The notes beneath the pieces were generated by a model. The model saw only the letters and a list, made by a program, of their open reading frames with translations. It made no database searches and had not been told where the DNA came from. Positions 12,516 through 25,198 of a stretch of 64,000 nucleotides of DNA are shown here, in pieces. The DNA lies in assembly GCA_029961685.1 (NCBI GenBank), contig JARWKL010000005.1, positions 19,620,164 through 19,684,163 on the forward strand, in the 5' to 3' direction. A program made the position numbers and the translations under genes. How positions within the stretch are numbered: position 1 is the first letter of the stretch; the number at the start of each line of letters is the position of its first letter. The stretch comes from Aristolochia californica (lineage: Eukaryota; Streptophyta; Magnoliopsida; Piperales; Aristolochiaceae).

Positions 12516-13049
12516 TAGGTCAGCTTTTTGTAAATGGGCAAACTAATGGCTTGTTTGACTCAGGTAAATATCCCACTGCACATTCACTTGAGAATTTAAT
12601 GAGCATTTGTTATCCTCTTTAAAAGGATTGGATCCATAGGTGATTGGCATCTTTAACATGTTTCTGGCATGCAGGTCCATTTTTAAAACATGTGTGGAAG
12701 AAATCTCTTTCTTATAAAATTCCAAGCTCTTAGGGTTGAACTAGTGGAATTTACCAATGTGGACTACAAAACTATTGTGTTCATTTGTGGTGTGTGAATA
12801 AATTTTATTTACTTACATTTATTATTGTTTTAATTTTTTTTCCATACATAAACTCTAAAGTTTTCATTTTTATTTGATCTATTTGCGTTTTTAGTTTACA
12901 GAAGGAAGGGAGAGCGAAAACTCAAAGTTCTGATTTAACAAAAAAGAGTTCTTCTAAAATGGAAATGCACAATGAAGATATGAGGAGAGATATAATTCCA
13001 AAGAGTGTCTTTATTGTTTAGGGATTGGAAACTCTTTTTAGTTTTTATA

Positions 13050-16000
13050 TATCAGGTTTTGCAATCGTCGGGAAAAAAGGGGAGGTGGGGAATTTTTAAC
13101 TGAGTGTTGACTCCCAATCCATAAGTCCTTTCTTAGGGTAATATAGCCCGTTATGCCTGATAAATCACTTTACAATCATCTAAGATTGTTAGGTCAGCTT
13201 TTAATAAATGGGCAAAATAATAGCTTGTTTGACTAGGGTAAATATCCCACCGCACATTGACTTGAAAATTTAATGAGCGTTTGTTATTCTCTTTAAAAGG
13301 TTTGGATCCGTATGTGATTTGCATCTTTAACATGTTTCAAGCGTGCATATCCATTTTTAAAGCATGTGTGGAAGAAATCCTTTTCTTATAAAATTTCAAG
13401 CTGTTAGGGTTGAACTAGTGGAATTTCCCAAACTTGGACAACAAAACTTTTGTGTTCAATTGTGGTGTGTGAATAGATTTTCTTTACTTACATTTGTTAT
13501 TGTTTTAAATTTTTTCCATACAAAAACTCTAAAATTTTCATTTCGTTGTCATATATTTGCCTTTTTGGTTTACAGAATGAAGGGAGAGAGAAAACTCAAT
13601 GTTTTTATTTAAGAAAAAAGAGTACATCTAAAATGGAAATGCTCAATGCACAAATGTAGAGAGATAATTCCAAAGAGTGTCTGTAATTTTTAGGGATTGT
13701 AAGCTCTTATTAGTTTTATTATATCCAGTTTTGCAATCTTCGGGAAAAGGAGGAGGCGAGATATTTTTAATTGAGTGTTGACTCCTAATCCATAAGTCAT
13801 TTCTTAAAAAACTATAGCCCGGTACGCATAATAAATCACTTTACAATCATCTATGATTGTTAGGTCAACTTTTTGTAAATGGGCAAAATAGTGGCTTGTT
13901 TGACTCATGTTAATATCGCACCCCATGTTCACTTGAGAATTTAATGAGCGTTTGTTATTCTCTTTAAAAGGTTTGGATCAATAGATGAGTTGCATCTTTA
14001 ACATATTTCAAGCATGCATATCCATTTTTAAAGCATGTGTGGAAGAAATCTCTTTCTTATAAAATTCCAAGTTGTTAGGGTGGAGCTAGTGGAATTTCCC
14101 AAACTTGGACAACAAAACTTTTGTGTTCATATGAGGTATGTGAATAAATTTTCTTTACTAACATTTGTTATTGTTTTAAATTTTTTACATACATAAACTC
14201 TAAAATTTTCATTTTGTTGTGATCTATTTGCCTTTCTCATTGACGGGATCAAGGGAGAGTGAAAAATCAAAGAGTGGATTTAAGAAAAAAGAGTACATCT
14301 AAAATGGAAATGCACAATGCACAAATGTAGAGAGAGATAATTCCTAAGAGTGTCTGTAATTTTTAGGGATTGTAAGCTCTTTTTAGTTTTTATATATCAG
14401 GTTTTGCAATCATTGGGGAAAGGGGGAGGCGGGGGCTCTTTAACTGAGTGTTGGTTCCGAATCCATAAGTCATTTCTTAGGGTAATATAGCCCGTTACGC
14501 ATGATAAATCACTTTACATTCATCTATGATTTTTAGGTCAGCTTTTTGTAAATGGGCAAAATAATGGCTTGTTCAACTCGGGTAAATATTTCACCACACG
14601 ACCACTTGAAAATTTAATGAGCTTTTGTTATTTTGTTTAAAAGGTTGGGATTCATTGGTGATTTGCATCATTAACTTGTTTCATGCATGCATATCCATTT
14701 TAAAGCATGTGTGGAAGAAATCATTTCTTATAAAATTACAAGATGTTAGGTTTGATCTAGAGGAATTTTCCTTACTTGGACAATGAAACTTTTGTGTTCA
14801 TTTGTGGTGTGAGAATAAATTTTATTTACTTACATTTGTTATTGTTTTAAATTTTTTGCACGCATAAACTCTAAAATTTTGATTTTGTTGTGATTTATTA
14901 GCCTTTTTAGTTTACGGGATGGAGGGAGAGCGAAAACTCAAAGTTTTGATTTAAGAAAAAAGAGAACAACTAAAATTGAAATGCACAATGCGAAAATGTA
15001 GAGAGAAATAGTTCCAAAGAGTGTTTGTAATTTTTTGGGATTGTAAGCTCTTTTAAGTTTTTATATATCAGGTTTTGTAATCGTTGGGAAAAGGGGGAGG
15101 CGGGGGATTTTTAACTGAGTGTTGATTCCCAATCCATAATTCATTTCCTACAAAAATATAGCCCGTTATGCAAGATAAATCACTTTACAATCATCTATGA
15201 TTGTTAGGTCAGCTTTTTCTAAATGGGCAAAGTAATGGCTCATTTGACTCAGGTAAATATCCCACCACACGTTCACTTGAGAATTTTATGAGCGTTTGTT
15301 ATTCTCTTTAAAAGGTTTGGATCCATAGGTGATTTTCATCTTTTACATGTTTCAAGCAAGCATATCCATTTTTAAAGCATGTGTGGAAGAAATCTCTTTC
15401 TTATTAAATTCCAAGCTGTTAGGGTTAAACTAGTGGAATTTACAACAAAAATTTTGTGTTCATTGTGGTGTGTGAATAAATTTTATTTACTTACATTTAT
15501 TATTGTTTTAAATTTTTTCCATACATAAACTCTAAAATTTTCATTTTGGTTTGATCTATTTACCTTTTTGGTTTACAGGATGCAGGGAGAGCGAAAACTC
15601 AATGTTCTGATTTAAGAAAAAAGAGTTCTTCTAAAATGGAAATGCACAATGCAGAAATGTGGAGAGAGATAATTCCAAAGTGGGTCTGTAATTTTTAGGG
15701 ATTGGAAGATCATTTTAGTTTTTATATATCAGGTTTTCCAATCGTCTGGAAAAGGGGGAGGTTGGGGTTTTTTTAACAAAGTGTTGACTCCCAATTCATA
15801 AGTCATTTCTTAGGGTAATATAGCCCATTACCCATGAAAAATCACTTTACAATCATCTATGATTGTCAGGTCAACTTTTTATAAATGGGCAAAATAATGG
15901 CTTGTTTGACTTGGGTAAATATCCCACCGCACGTTCACTTGAGAATATAAGGAGCGTTTGTTATTCTCTTTAAAAGGTTTGGATCCATCGATGATTTGCA

Positions 16001-18500
16001 TCTTTAACATGTATCAACCTTGCATATCCATTTTTAATGCATGTGTGGAAGAAATCTCTTTCTTATAGAATTCCAAGCAATTAGGGTTGAACTTGTGGAA
16101 TTTCCCAGACTTGGTCAACAAAACTTTTGTGTTCATTTGGGGTGTGTGAATAAATTTACTTTGCCTACATTTATTATTGTTTTAATTGTTTTTCCATACA
16201 TCAACTCTAAAATTTTCATTTTGTTGTGATCTTTTTGCCTTTTTGGTTTACGGGATGAAGGGAGAGGGAAAACTGAAAGTTTTGATTTAAGAAAATAGAG
16301 TACATCTCAAATAGAAATGCACAATGCACAAATATAGAGAGAGATAATTCTGTAGAGTGTCTATAATTTTTAGGGATTGTAAGCTCTTTTTAGTTTTTCT
16401 ATATCAGGTTTTCCAATCGTCTGGAAAAGGGGGAGGCAGGGGTTTTTTAACTGAGTGTTGCCTCCCAATCCATAAGTCATTTCTTAGGGTAATATAGCCC
16501 ATTACACATGATAAATCACTTTACAATCATCTATGATTGTTAGGTCACCTTTTTATAAATGGGCAAAATAATGGGTTGTTTGACTTTGGTAAATATCCCA
16601 CCGCACGTTCACTTGTGAATATAAGGAGTGTTCTTTATTCTCTTGAAAAGGTTTGGATCGATAGGTGATTTGCATCTTTAAAATGTTTAAAGCTTGCATA
16701 TCCATTTTTAATGCATGTGTGGAAGAAAACTCTTTCTTATAAAATTCCAAACAGTTAGGGTTGAACTAGTGGAATTTTTGAAACTTGGACAACAAAAATT
16801 TTGTGTTCATTTGTGGTGTGTGAAAAAATTTTCTTTGGTTACATTTAGTATTGTTTTAATTTTTTCCATACATCAACTCTAAAATTTTCATTTAGTTGTG
16901 ATCTTTTTGCCTTTTTGGTTTACAGGATGAATGGAGGGAAAATTGAAAGTTTTGATTTAAGAAAATAGAGTACATCTAAAATGGAAATGCACAATGCACA
17001 AATGTAGAGAGAGATAATTCAAAAGTGTGTCTATAATTTTTAGGGATTGTAAGCTCTTTTTAGTTTTTATATATCATGTTTGGCAATCGTCGAGAAAAAA
17101 GGGGAGGAGGGGATTTTTATCTGAGTGTTGACTCCCATTCCATAAGTCCTTTCTTAGGATAATATAACCCGTTACACATGATAAATCACTTTACAATTAT
17201 CTATGATTGTTAGGTCAGATTTTTTTAAATGGGCAAAATAATAGCTTATTTGACTCGGGTAAATATCTAACCGCACATTCACTTGAGAATTTAATGAGTG
17301 TTTGTTATTCTCTTTAAAAGGTTTGGATCTGTATGTGATTTTGATCTTTAACATGTTTCGAGCATGCATATCCATTTTTAAAGCATGTGTGGAAGAAATC
17401 TCTTTCTTATAAATTTCCAAGCTGTTTGGGTTCAACTAGTGGAATTTCCCAAACTTGGACAACAAAACGTTTGTGTTCAATTGTACTGTGTGAATAGATT
17501 TTCTTTACTTACATTTCTTATTGTTTTAATTTTTTTTCCATACAAAAACTCTAAAATTTTTATTTCGTTGTGATATATTTGCCTTTTTGGTTTACGGAAT
17601 AAAGGGAAAGAGAAAACTGAATGTTTTTATTTTTGAAAAAAGAGTACATAAAAAATTGAAATGCTCATTGCAAAAATGTAGAGTGAGATAATTTCAAAGT
17701 GTTTCTATAATTTTTAGGGATTGTAAGCTCTTATTACTTTTAATATATCCGATTTTGCAATCGTCGGGAAAAGGGGGAGGCGAGGGATTTTTAATTGAGT
17801 GTTGACTCCTAATCCATAAGTCATTTCTTACAAAAATATAGCCCGGTATGTATGATAATCACTTTACAATCATCTATGATTGTTAGGTCAACTTTTTGTA
17901 AATGGGCAAAATAATGGCTTGTTTGACATATGTAATTATCGCACCGCACGTTCACTTGAGAATTTAATGAGCGTTTGTTATTCTCTTTAAAAGGTTTGGA
18001 TTTATAGATGAGTTGCATCTTTAACCTGTTGCAAGCATGCTTATCCATTTTTAAAGCATGTGTGGAAGAAATCTCTTTCTTATAAAATTCCAAGCTGTTA
18101 GGGTTGAACTAGTGGAATTTCCCAAACTTGGACAACAAAACTTTTGTGTTCATTTGTGGTGTGTGAATGAATTTTCTTTACTTACATTTTTTATTGTTTT
18201 AAATTTTTTACATACATAAACTTTAAAATTTTCATTTTGTTGTGATCTATTTGCCTTTTTCGTTTACGGGATCAAGGGAGTGCAAAAAATCAAAGTGTTG
18301 ATTTAAGAACAAAGAGTACATCTAAAATGGAAATACACAATGCACAAATGGAGAGAGAGATAATTCCAAAGAGTGTCTGTAATTTTTAGGGATTGTAAGC
18401 TCTTTTTAGTTTTTATATATCAGGTTTTGCAGTCGTTGGGAAAAAAGAGGAGGCAGGGGCTTTTTAACAGAGTGTTGGCTCCGAATCCGTAAGTCTCTTC
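13050..18500 (+). repeat. Six-monomer higher-order similarity, offset about 4.02 kb
   Basis: Shared private variants link 13.05-14.48 to 17.07-18.50 kb: aagtcctttcttagg, ttcaattgt, gaatagatt, atttcgttg, gatatatttg/catatatttg, gctcttatta, gactcctaatcc, agcccggta, tagatgagttg and a g(t)tccgaatcc. Landmark pairs 13366/17387 and 14037/18060 give offsets of 4021 and 4023. This indicates duplication of a block of about six monomers rather than single-copy exchange. The blocks have since diverged noticeably. Confidence 0.8.
13853..14320 (+). repeat. Right arm of a 468-bp inverted repeat
   Basis: Partner of 11141-11608. Beyond 14320 the similarity falls to the ordinary monomer level, although some shared private variants continue, for example atttcaccacacgaccac at about 14.58 kb versus the reverse of 10.85-10.87 kb. 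The spacer between the arms is about 2.24 kb and begins with the A-type patch. Confidence 0.9.
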
Positions 18501-21500
18501 TTTGGGTAATATTGCATGTTACGCATAATAAATCACTTTTCAATCATCTATGATTGTTAGGTCAGCTTTTTTGTAAATGGGCAAAATAATGGCTAGTACG
18601 ACTCGGGTAAATAACCCACCGCATGTTCACTTGAGAATTTAATGAGAATTTGTTATTCTCTTTGAAAGGTTTTGATCCATAGGTGATTTGCATCTTTAAC
18701 ATCTTTCAAGCATGCATATCCATTTTTAAAGCATGTGTGGAAGAAATCTCTTTCTTATAAAATTCCAAGCTATTAGGGTTGAACTAGTGGAATTTCCCAA
18801 ACTTGGGAAACTAAACTTTTGTGTTCATTGGTCATGTGTGAATAAATTTTCTTTAATTACAATTTTTATTGTTTTAAATTTTTTCCATGCATAAACTCTA
18901 AAATTTTCATTTTGTTGGGATCTATGTATCTTTTTGGTTTACGGGATGGAGGGAAAGCCTAAACTCAAAGTTTTGATTTCAGAAAAAAGAGTACATCTAA
19001 ATTTGAAATGAACAATGCACATGAAGAGTGGGATAATTTGAAAGAGTGTTTGTAACTTTTAGGGATTGTAAGCTCTCTTTAGTTTTTATATATCAGGTTT
19101 TGCAATCGTCATGAAAAGGGAGAGGCGAGGGATTTTTAACTGAGTGTTGACTCCCAATCCGTAAGTCATTTCTTAGGGTAATATAGCCCATTACGCATGA
19201 TAAATCACTTTACAATCATCTATGATTGTTAGGTCAGCTTTTTGTAAATGGGCAGAATAATGGCTTGTTTGACTCAGGTAAATATTTCACGACACGACCA
19301 CTTGAGAATTTAATGAGCTTTAGTTATGCTCTTTAAAAGGTTTGGATCCATTGGTGATTTGAATCATTAACATGTTTCAAGCATGCATATCCATTTTTAA
19401 AGCATGTGTGGAAGAAATCACTTTCTTATAAAATTACAAGCAGTAAGGATTGAACTAGAGGAATTTCCCAAACTTGGACAAGGAAACTTTTATGTTCATT
19501 TGTGGTGTGAGAATAAATTTTCTTTACTTACATTTGTTATTGTTTTAACTTTTTTCCATGCATAAACTCTAAAATTTTGATTTTGTTGTGATCTATTTGC
19601 GTTTTTCGTTTACGAGATGGACGGAGAGCGAAAACTCAAAGTTTTGATTTAAGAAAAAACAGTTAATCTAAAATTGAAATGCACAATGCAAAAATGTAGA
19701 GAGAGATAGTTCCAAAGAGTGTATGTAATTTTTAGGGATTGTAAGCTCTTTTTAGTTTTTATATATCAGGTTTTGCAATCGTCGGGAAAAAGGGGAGATG
19801 GGGGATTTTTAATTGAGTGTTGACTCCTAATCCAAAAATGATTTCCTAAAAAAATATAGCCCTTACACATGATAAATAACTTTACAATCATCTATGATTG
19901 TTAGGTCAGCTTTTTGTAAATGGGCAAAGTAATGGCTCGTTTGACTCAGGTAAATATCCCACCGCAAGTCACTTGAGAATTATATGAGCTTTTGTTATTC
20001 TCTTTAAAAGGTTTGGTTCCATAGGTGATTTGCATCTTTAACATGTATCAGGCTTGCATATCCATTTTTGAAGCATGTGTGGAAGAAATCTTTTTCTTAT
20101 AAAATTCCAAGCAGTTAGGGTTGCACTAGTGGAATTTCCCAAACTTGGACAACAAAAATTTTGTGTTCATTTGTGGTTTGTGAAAAAAATTACTTTGCTT
20201 ACATTTATTATTATTTTAATTTTTTTTCCAAAAATCAACTCTAAAATTTTCATTTTGTTCTGATCTGTTTGCCTTTTCTGTTTACGGGATGAAGGGAGAG
20301 GGAAAACTGAAAGTTTTGATTTAAGAAAATACAGTACATCTAAAATGGTAATGCACAATGCACAAATGAAGAGAGAGATAATTCAAAGAAGTTTCGATAA
20401 TTTTTAGGGATTGTAAGCTCTTTTTAGTTTTTATATATCAGGTTTATCAATCGTCGAGAAAAGGGGGAGGTGGGGGATGTTCAACTAAGTGTTTACTCCC
20501 AATCCATAAGTCATTTCTTAGGGTAATATAGCCCATTACATATGATAAATCTCTTTACAATCATCTGTGATTTTTAGGTCAGCTTATGGTTAATGGCTTG
20601 TTTGAGTCAGGTAAAAATCCCACTGCACGTTAACTTGAGAATTTAATGAGTGTTTGTTATTCTCTTTAAAAGGTTTGGATCCGTAGGTGATTTGCATCTT
20701 TAACATGTTTCAAGCATGGATATCCATTTTTAAAGCATGTGTGGAAGAAATCTCTTTCTTATAAAATTCGAAGCTGTTGGGGTTGAACTAGTAGAATTTC
20801 CCAAACTTGGACAACAAAACTTTTGTGACCATTTGTGGAGTGTGAAAAAATTTTCTTTACTTTCATTTGTTATTGTGTAAAATGTTTTCCACACATAAAC
20901 TCTTAAAGTTTCATTTTGTTGTGATCTATTGACCTTTTTGGATTACAAGATGAAGGGAGAGCGAAAACTCAAAGTTTTGATTGAAGAAAAAAGTGTACAA
21001 TTAAAATGGAAATGGACAATACACAAATGTAGAGAGAGATAATTCCAAAGAGTGTCTATAAGTTATAGGGATTGTAAGCTCTTTTTAGTTTTTATATATC
21101 AGGTTTTGCAATCGTCGGGAAAAGGGGGAGGCAGTGGATTTTTAACTGAGTGTTGACTCTGAAACCATAAGCCATTTCTGAGGGTAATATAGCCCTTTAT
21201 GCATGATAAATCACTTTAAAATCATCTATGATTGTTAGGTCAGCTTTTTGTATATGGGCAAAATCATGCCTTGTTTGACTCGGGTAAATATCCCACCGGA
21301 CGTTCACTTGAGAATTTTATGAGCGTTATTTATTCTCTTTAAAAGGTTTGGATACATAGGTGATTTGCATCTTTAACATGTTTCAACATGGATATCCATT
21401 TTTATAGCATGTGTGGAATAAATCTCTTTCTTCTAAAATTCCAAGCTTTAACGGGTTGAACTAGTGGAATTTTCCAAAATTGGACAACAAAACTTTTGTG

Positions 21501-21764
21501 TTCATTTGTGGTGTGTGAATAAATTTTCTTTACTTACATTTGTCATTGTTTTAATTTTTGTCCATAAATAAACTCTAACATTTTCATTTTGTTGTGATCA
21601 ATTTGGTTTTTTGGTTTACATGATGAAGGGAGAGCGAAAACTCAAAGTTTTGATTTAAGAAAAAAGAGTACATCTAAAATGAAAATGCACAATGCACAAA
21701 TGAAGAGAGAGATAATTCCAAAGAGTGTTTGTAATTTTTAGGGATTGTAAGCTCTTTTTAGTTT

Positions 21765-21785
21765 TTATATTTCTGGTTAATTTAG
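21765..21785. other. Internal deletion of about 78 bp in one monomer
   Basis: The sequence runs from gtttttatatttctggtt into aatttagcccttt, so the G-rich block and the gactcccaatcc block are missing. Landmark spacing drops to 594 bp (21411 to 22005). Confidence 0.85.
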
Positions 21786-24520
21786 CCCTTTATGCATGAT
21801 AAATCACTTTACAATCATCTATGATTGTTAGGTCAGCTTTTTGTAAATGGGCAAAATAATGCCTTCTTTGACTCGGGTAAATTTCCTACCGCACGTTCAC
21901 TAGAGAATTTTATGAGCATTATTTATTCTCTTTAAAAGGTTTGGATCCGTAGGTGATTTGCATCTTTAACATGTTTCAAGCATGCATATCCATTTTCTTA
22001 GCATGTGTGGAAGAAATCTCTTACTTATAAAATTTCAAGTGGTAAGGGTTGAACTAGTGGAATTTCCCAAACTTGGACAACAAAACTTTTGTGTTCATTT
22101 GTGGTGTGTGAATAAATTATCTTTACTTACATTTGTTATTGTTTCAAATTTTTTCCATACATAAGCTCTAAAAATTTCATTTTGTTGTGATGTTTTTGCC
22201 TTTTGGCTTTACGGGATGAAGGGAGAGTGAAAACTCAAAGTTTTGATTTAAGAAAAAAACCTAAATCTAAAATGAAAATGCACAATGCACAAATTTAGAG
22301 AGAGATAATTCCAAAGAGTGTTTGTAATTTTTAGGGATTTTAAGCTCTCTTTAGTTTTTATATATAAGGTTTTGCAATCATTCGGAAAAGGGGGAGGGGG
22401 GGGGGGGGGGGGGGGGGGGATTTTTAACTGAGTGCCGACACCCAATCCATAAGTAATTTTTGAGGGTAATATATCCCTTTATGCATGATAAATCACTTTA
22501 CAATCATCTATGATTGTTAGGTCAGCTTTTTTTAAATGGGCAAAATAATGCCTTGTTTGACTCGGGTAAATATCCCACCGCACGTTCACTTGAGAATTTA
22601 ATGAGTGTTTGTTATTCTCTTTAAAAGGTTTGGATACATAGGTGATTTGCTTCTTTAACATGTTTCAAGCATGCATATCCATTTTTATAGCATGTGTGGA
22701 AGAAATCTGTTTCTTATAAAATTCCAAGTTTTTAGGGTTGAAATAGTGGAATTTCCCAAACTTGGACAACAAAACTTTTGTGTTCATTTGTGGTGTGTGA
22801 ATAAATTTTATTTACTTACATTTCTTTTTTTTTTAATTTTTTCCATTCATAAACTCTAAAATTTTCATTTTTTGTGATCTATTTTCCCTTTTGGTTTACG
22901 GGATGAAGGGAGAACGAAAACTCAAAGTTTGATTTAAGAAAAAAGAGTACACCTAAAATGGAAATGTGCAATGCACAAATGTAGAGAGAGATAATTCCAA
23001 AGAGTGTCTGTAATTTATAGGGATTGTAAGCTCTTTTTAGTTTTTATATATTAGGTTTTGCAATCGCCGGGAAATGGGGGATGTGGGGGATTTTTAACTG
23101 AGTGTGGACTCCCAATCCGTATGTCATTTCTGAGGCTAATATAGCCAATTACGCATGATATATTACTTTACAATCATTTATGATAGTTAGGTCAGCTCTT
23201 TGTAAATGGGCAAAATAATGGCTTGTTTGAGTCTGTTAATGATCCCACCTCACGTTTACTTGAATTTACTAAGCATTTGTTATTTTCTTTAAAAGGTTTG
23301 GATCCATAGGTGACTTGCACTTTTAACATGTTTCAAGCATGCATATCCTTTTTTATAGCTTGTGTTGAAGAAATCTCTTTCAGATAAAATTCCAAGCTTT
23401 AACAGGTTGAACTAGTGGAATTTCCCAAACTTGGACATCAAAACTTTTGTGTTCATTTGTGGTGTGTGAATAAATTTTCTTTACATACATTTGTTATTGT
23501 TTTAATTTTTTTCCATACATAAACTCTAAAATTTTCATTTTGTTGTGATCTAGTTGCCCTTTTGGTTTACGGGATCAAGGGAGAGCGAAAACTCAAAATT
23601 TAGATTTAAGAAAAAAGAGTACATCTAAAATGGAAATACACAATGCACAAATGTAGAGAGAGATAATTCAAAAGAGTGTCCATAATATTTAGGGATTTTA
23701 AGCTCTCTTTAGTTTTCATATATCAGGTTTTGCAATCGTCGGGAAAAGGGGGAGGCTGGGGATTTTTAACTAAGTGTTAACTCCCAATCAGTAAGTCATT
23801 TCTTAGGGTAATATAGCCGGTTATAAATGATAAAACACTTTACAATCATCTATGATTGTTAGGTCAGCTTTTTGTAAACGGGCAAAATAATGGCTTGTTA
23901 GACTCGGGTAAATATCCCATCGCACGTTCACTGGAGAATTTAATGAGTGTTTGCTATTCTTTTTAAATGGTTTGGATCCATAGGTGATTTGTATCTTTAA
24001 CATGTTTCCAACATGCATATCCATTTTTAAAGCATGCGTGGAAGAAATCTCTTTCTTTTAAAATTCCAAGTTTGAATGAGTTGGAACTAGTGGAATTTCC
24101 CAAACTTGGACAACAAAACTTTTGTATTCATTTGTGGAGTGTGAATAAATTTTCTTTACTTACATTTGTTTTTGTTTTTTATTTTTCCATACATAAACCA
24201 TAAAATATTTTGTTGTGATCTTTTTGCCTTTTTAGTTTACGGGATGAAGGGAGAGCGAAAACTCAATGCTTTGATTAAAGAAAAAAAGTACATGTAAAAT
24301 GGAAATGCACAATGCACAAAAGTAGAGAGATAATTCCAAAGAGTGTCTGTAATTTATAGGGATTGTCAGCTCATTTTAGTTTTTATATATCAGGTTTTGC
24401 AATCGTCAAGAAAAAGGGGTGGCGGGGGATTTTTAACTCAGTGTTGACTCCGAATCCATAAGTTATTTCTGAGGGTAATATACCCCTTTATGCATGATAA
24501 ATTACTTTACAATCATCTAT
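21786..24520 (+). repeat. Satellite array, subfamily B, plus orientation, 4 copies
   Basis: Landmarks are at 22005, 22694, 23362 and 24036. The 689-bp spacing of the first pair is explained by the expanded G run at 22396-22419. Several copies here carry the aagctttaacgggttg variant, also seen at about 25.0, 33-34 and 41-45 kb, instead of aagctgttagggttg. Confidence 0.94.
22386..22420 (+). repeat. G24 homopolymer in the G-rich block
   Basis: The usual block, about five G, A, two G, one base, five G, has become five G, one A and then 24 consecutive G (22396-22419) before atttttaac. No other monomer in the window shows this. It reads as C24 on the minus strand. It could be a real slippage expansion or a base-calling artefact. 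Confidence 0.9.
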
Positions 24521-24530
24521 GAAGGTAGTA
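24509..24530. other. Partial-duplication junction at the dyad
   Basis: The dyad starts (acaatcatctatga) but runs into aggtagtatgaaactcaaag, the part of the monomer after gggatgaaggg. The shared atgaagg-like stretch suggests a microhomology join. The following segment repeats the region up to the next dyad at 24787, a partial duplication of about 278 bp that raises the landmark spacing to 945. Confidence 0.85.
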
Positions 24531-25187
24531 TGAAACTCAAAGTTTTTATTTAAGAAAAAAGAGTACATCTAAAATGGAAATGCACAATGCACAAATGTAG
24601 AGAGAGATAATACCAAAGAGTGTCTGTAATTTTTAGGGATTGTAAGCTCTTTTTAGTTTTTATATATCAGGTTTTGCAATCATTGGGAAAAGGGGGTGGC
24701 GTGGAATTTTTTTCTGAGTGTTGACTCCCAATCCATAAGTCATTTCTTAGGTTAATATTTCCAATTTTTGCATGATAAATCACTTTACAATCATCTATGA
24801 TCGTTAGGTCAGCTTTTTGTAAACAGGCAAAATAATGGCTTGTTTGACTCGGGTAAATATCCCACCGCACATCCACTTCAGAATTTAATGAGCATTTGTT
24901 ATTCTCTTTAAAAGGTTTGGATCCATAGGTGATTTGCATCTTTAACATGTTTCAAGCATGCATATCCATTTTTATAGCATGTGTGGAAGAAATCATTTTC
25001 TTATAAAATTCGAAGCTTTAACGGGTTGAAATAGTGGAATTTCCCAAACTTGGACAACAAAACTTTTGTGTTCATTTGTGGTGTGTGAATAAATGTTCTT
25101 TAATTACAGTTTTTATTGTTTTAAATTTTTTCTATTCATAAAGTCTAAAAATTTTATTTTGTTGTGATCTATTTACCTTTTTGGTTT
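24531..25187 (+). repeat. Partial plus one full monomer, subfamily B
   Basis: The segment begins at the duplicated aaactcaaag block, contains the landmark at 24981, and ends where ggttta joins actgagtgatg. No gene is visible. Confidence 0.9.
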
Positions 25188-25198
25188 AACTGAGTGAT
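25182..25198. other. Internal deletion of about 197 bp
   Basis: The ctttttggttta block normally continues with cgggatgaaggg. Here it continues with actgagtgatgactcc, which normally lies about 200 bp further on. Landmark spacing is 475 bp (24981 to 25456). Confidence 0.85.

Larger units (their letters stand above)
11973..21770 (+). repeat. Satellite array, subfamily B, plus orientation, 15 copies
   Basis: The landmark gtgtggaag (or variant) is found at 12026, 12692, 13366, 14037, 14709, 15381, 16043, 16717, 17387, 18060, 18735, 19406, 20077, 20739 and 21411, with spacings of 662-675. This part has the clearest multi-monomer structure. 13.05-14.48 kb resembles 17.07-18.50 kb at an offset of about 4,022 bp. 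14.56-15.30 kb resembles 19.26-20.00 kb at about 4,697 bp, because one extra 673-bp monomer sits between. 16.0 and 16.7 kb look like adjacent sister copies, both with gaatataagga and tttttaatgcatg. No gene is visible. Confidence 0.95.

Noticed and set aside
9209..14320. Hypothesis that the whole left B segment (9.2-11.6 kb) is a precise inverted copy of 13.85-16.3 kb
   Set aside because: Only the first 468 bp next to the break are near-identical. Farther out, diagnostic variants disagree in many places, so a full-length recent inverted duplication is not supported.
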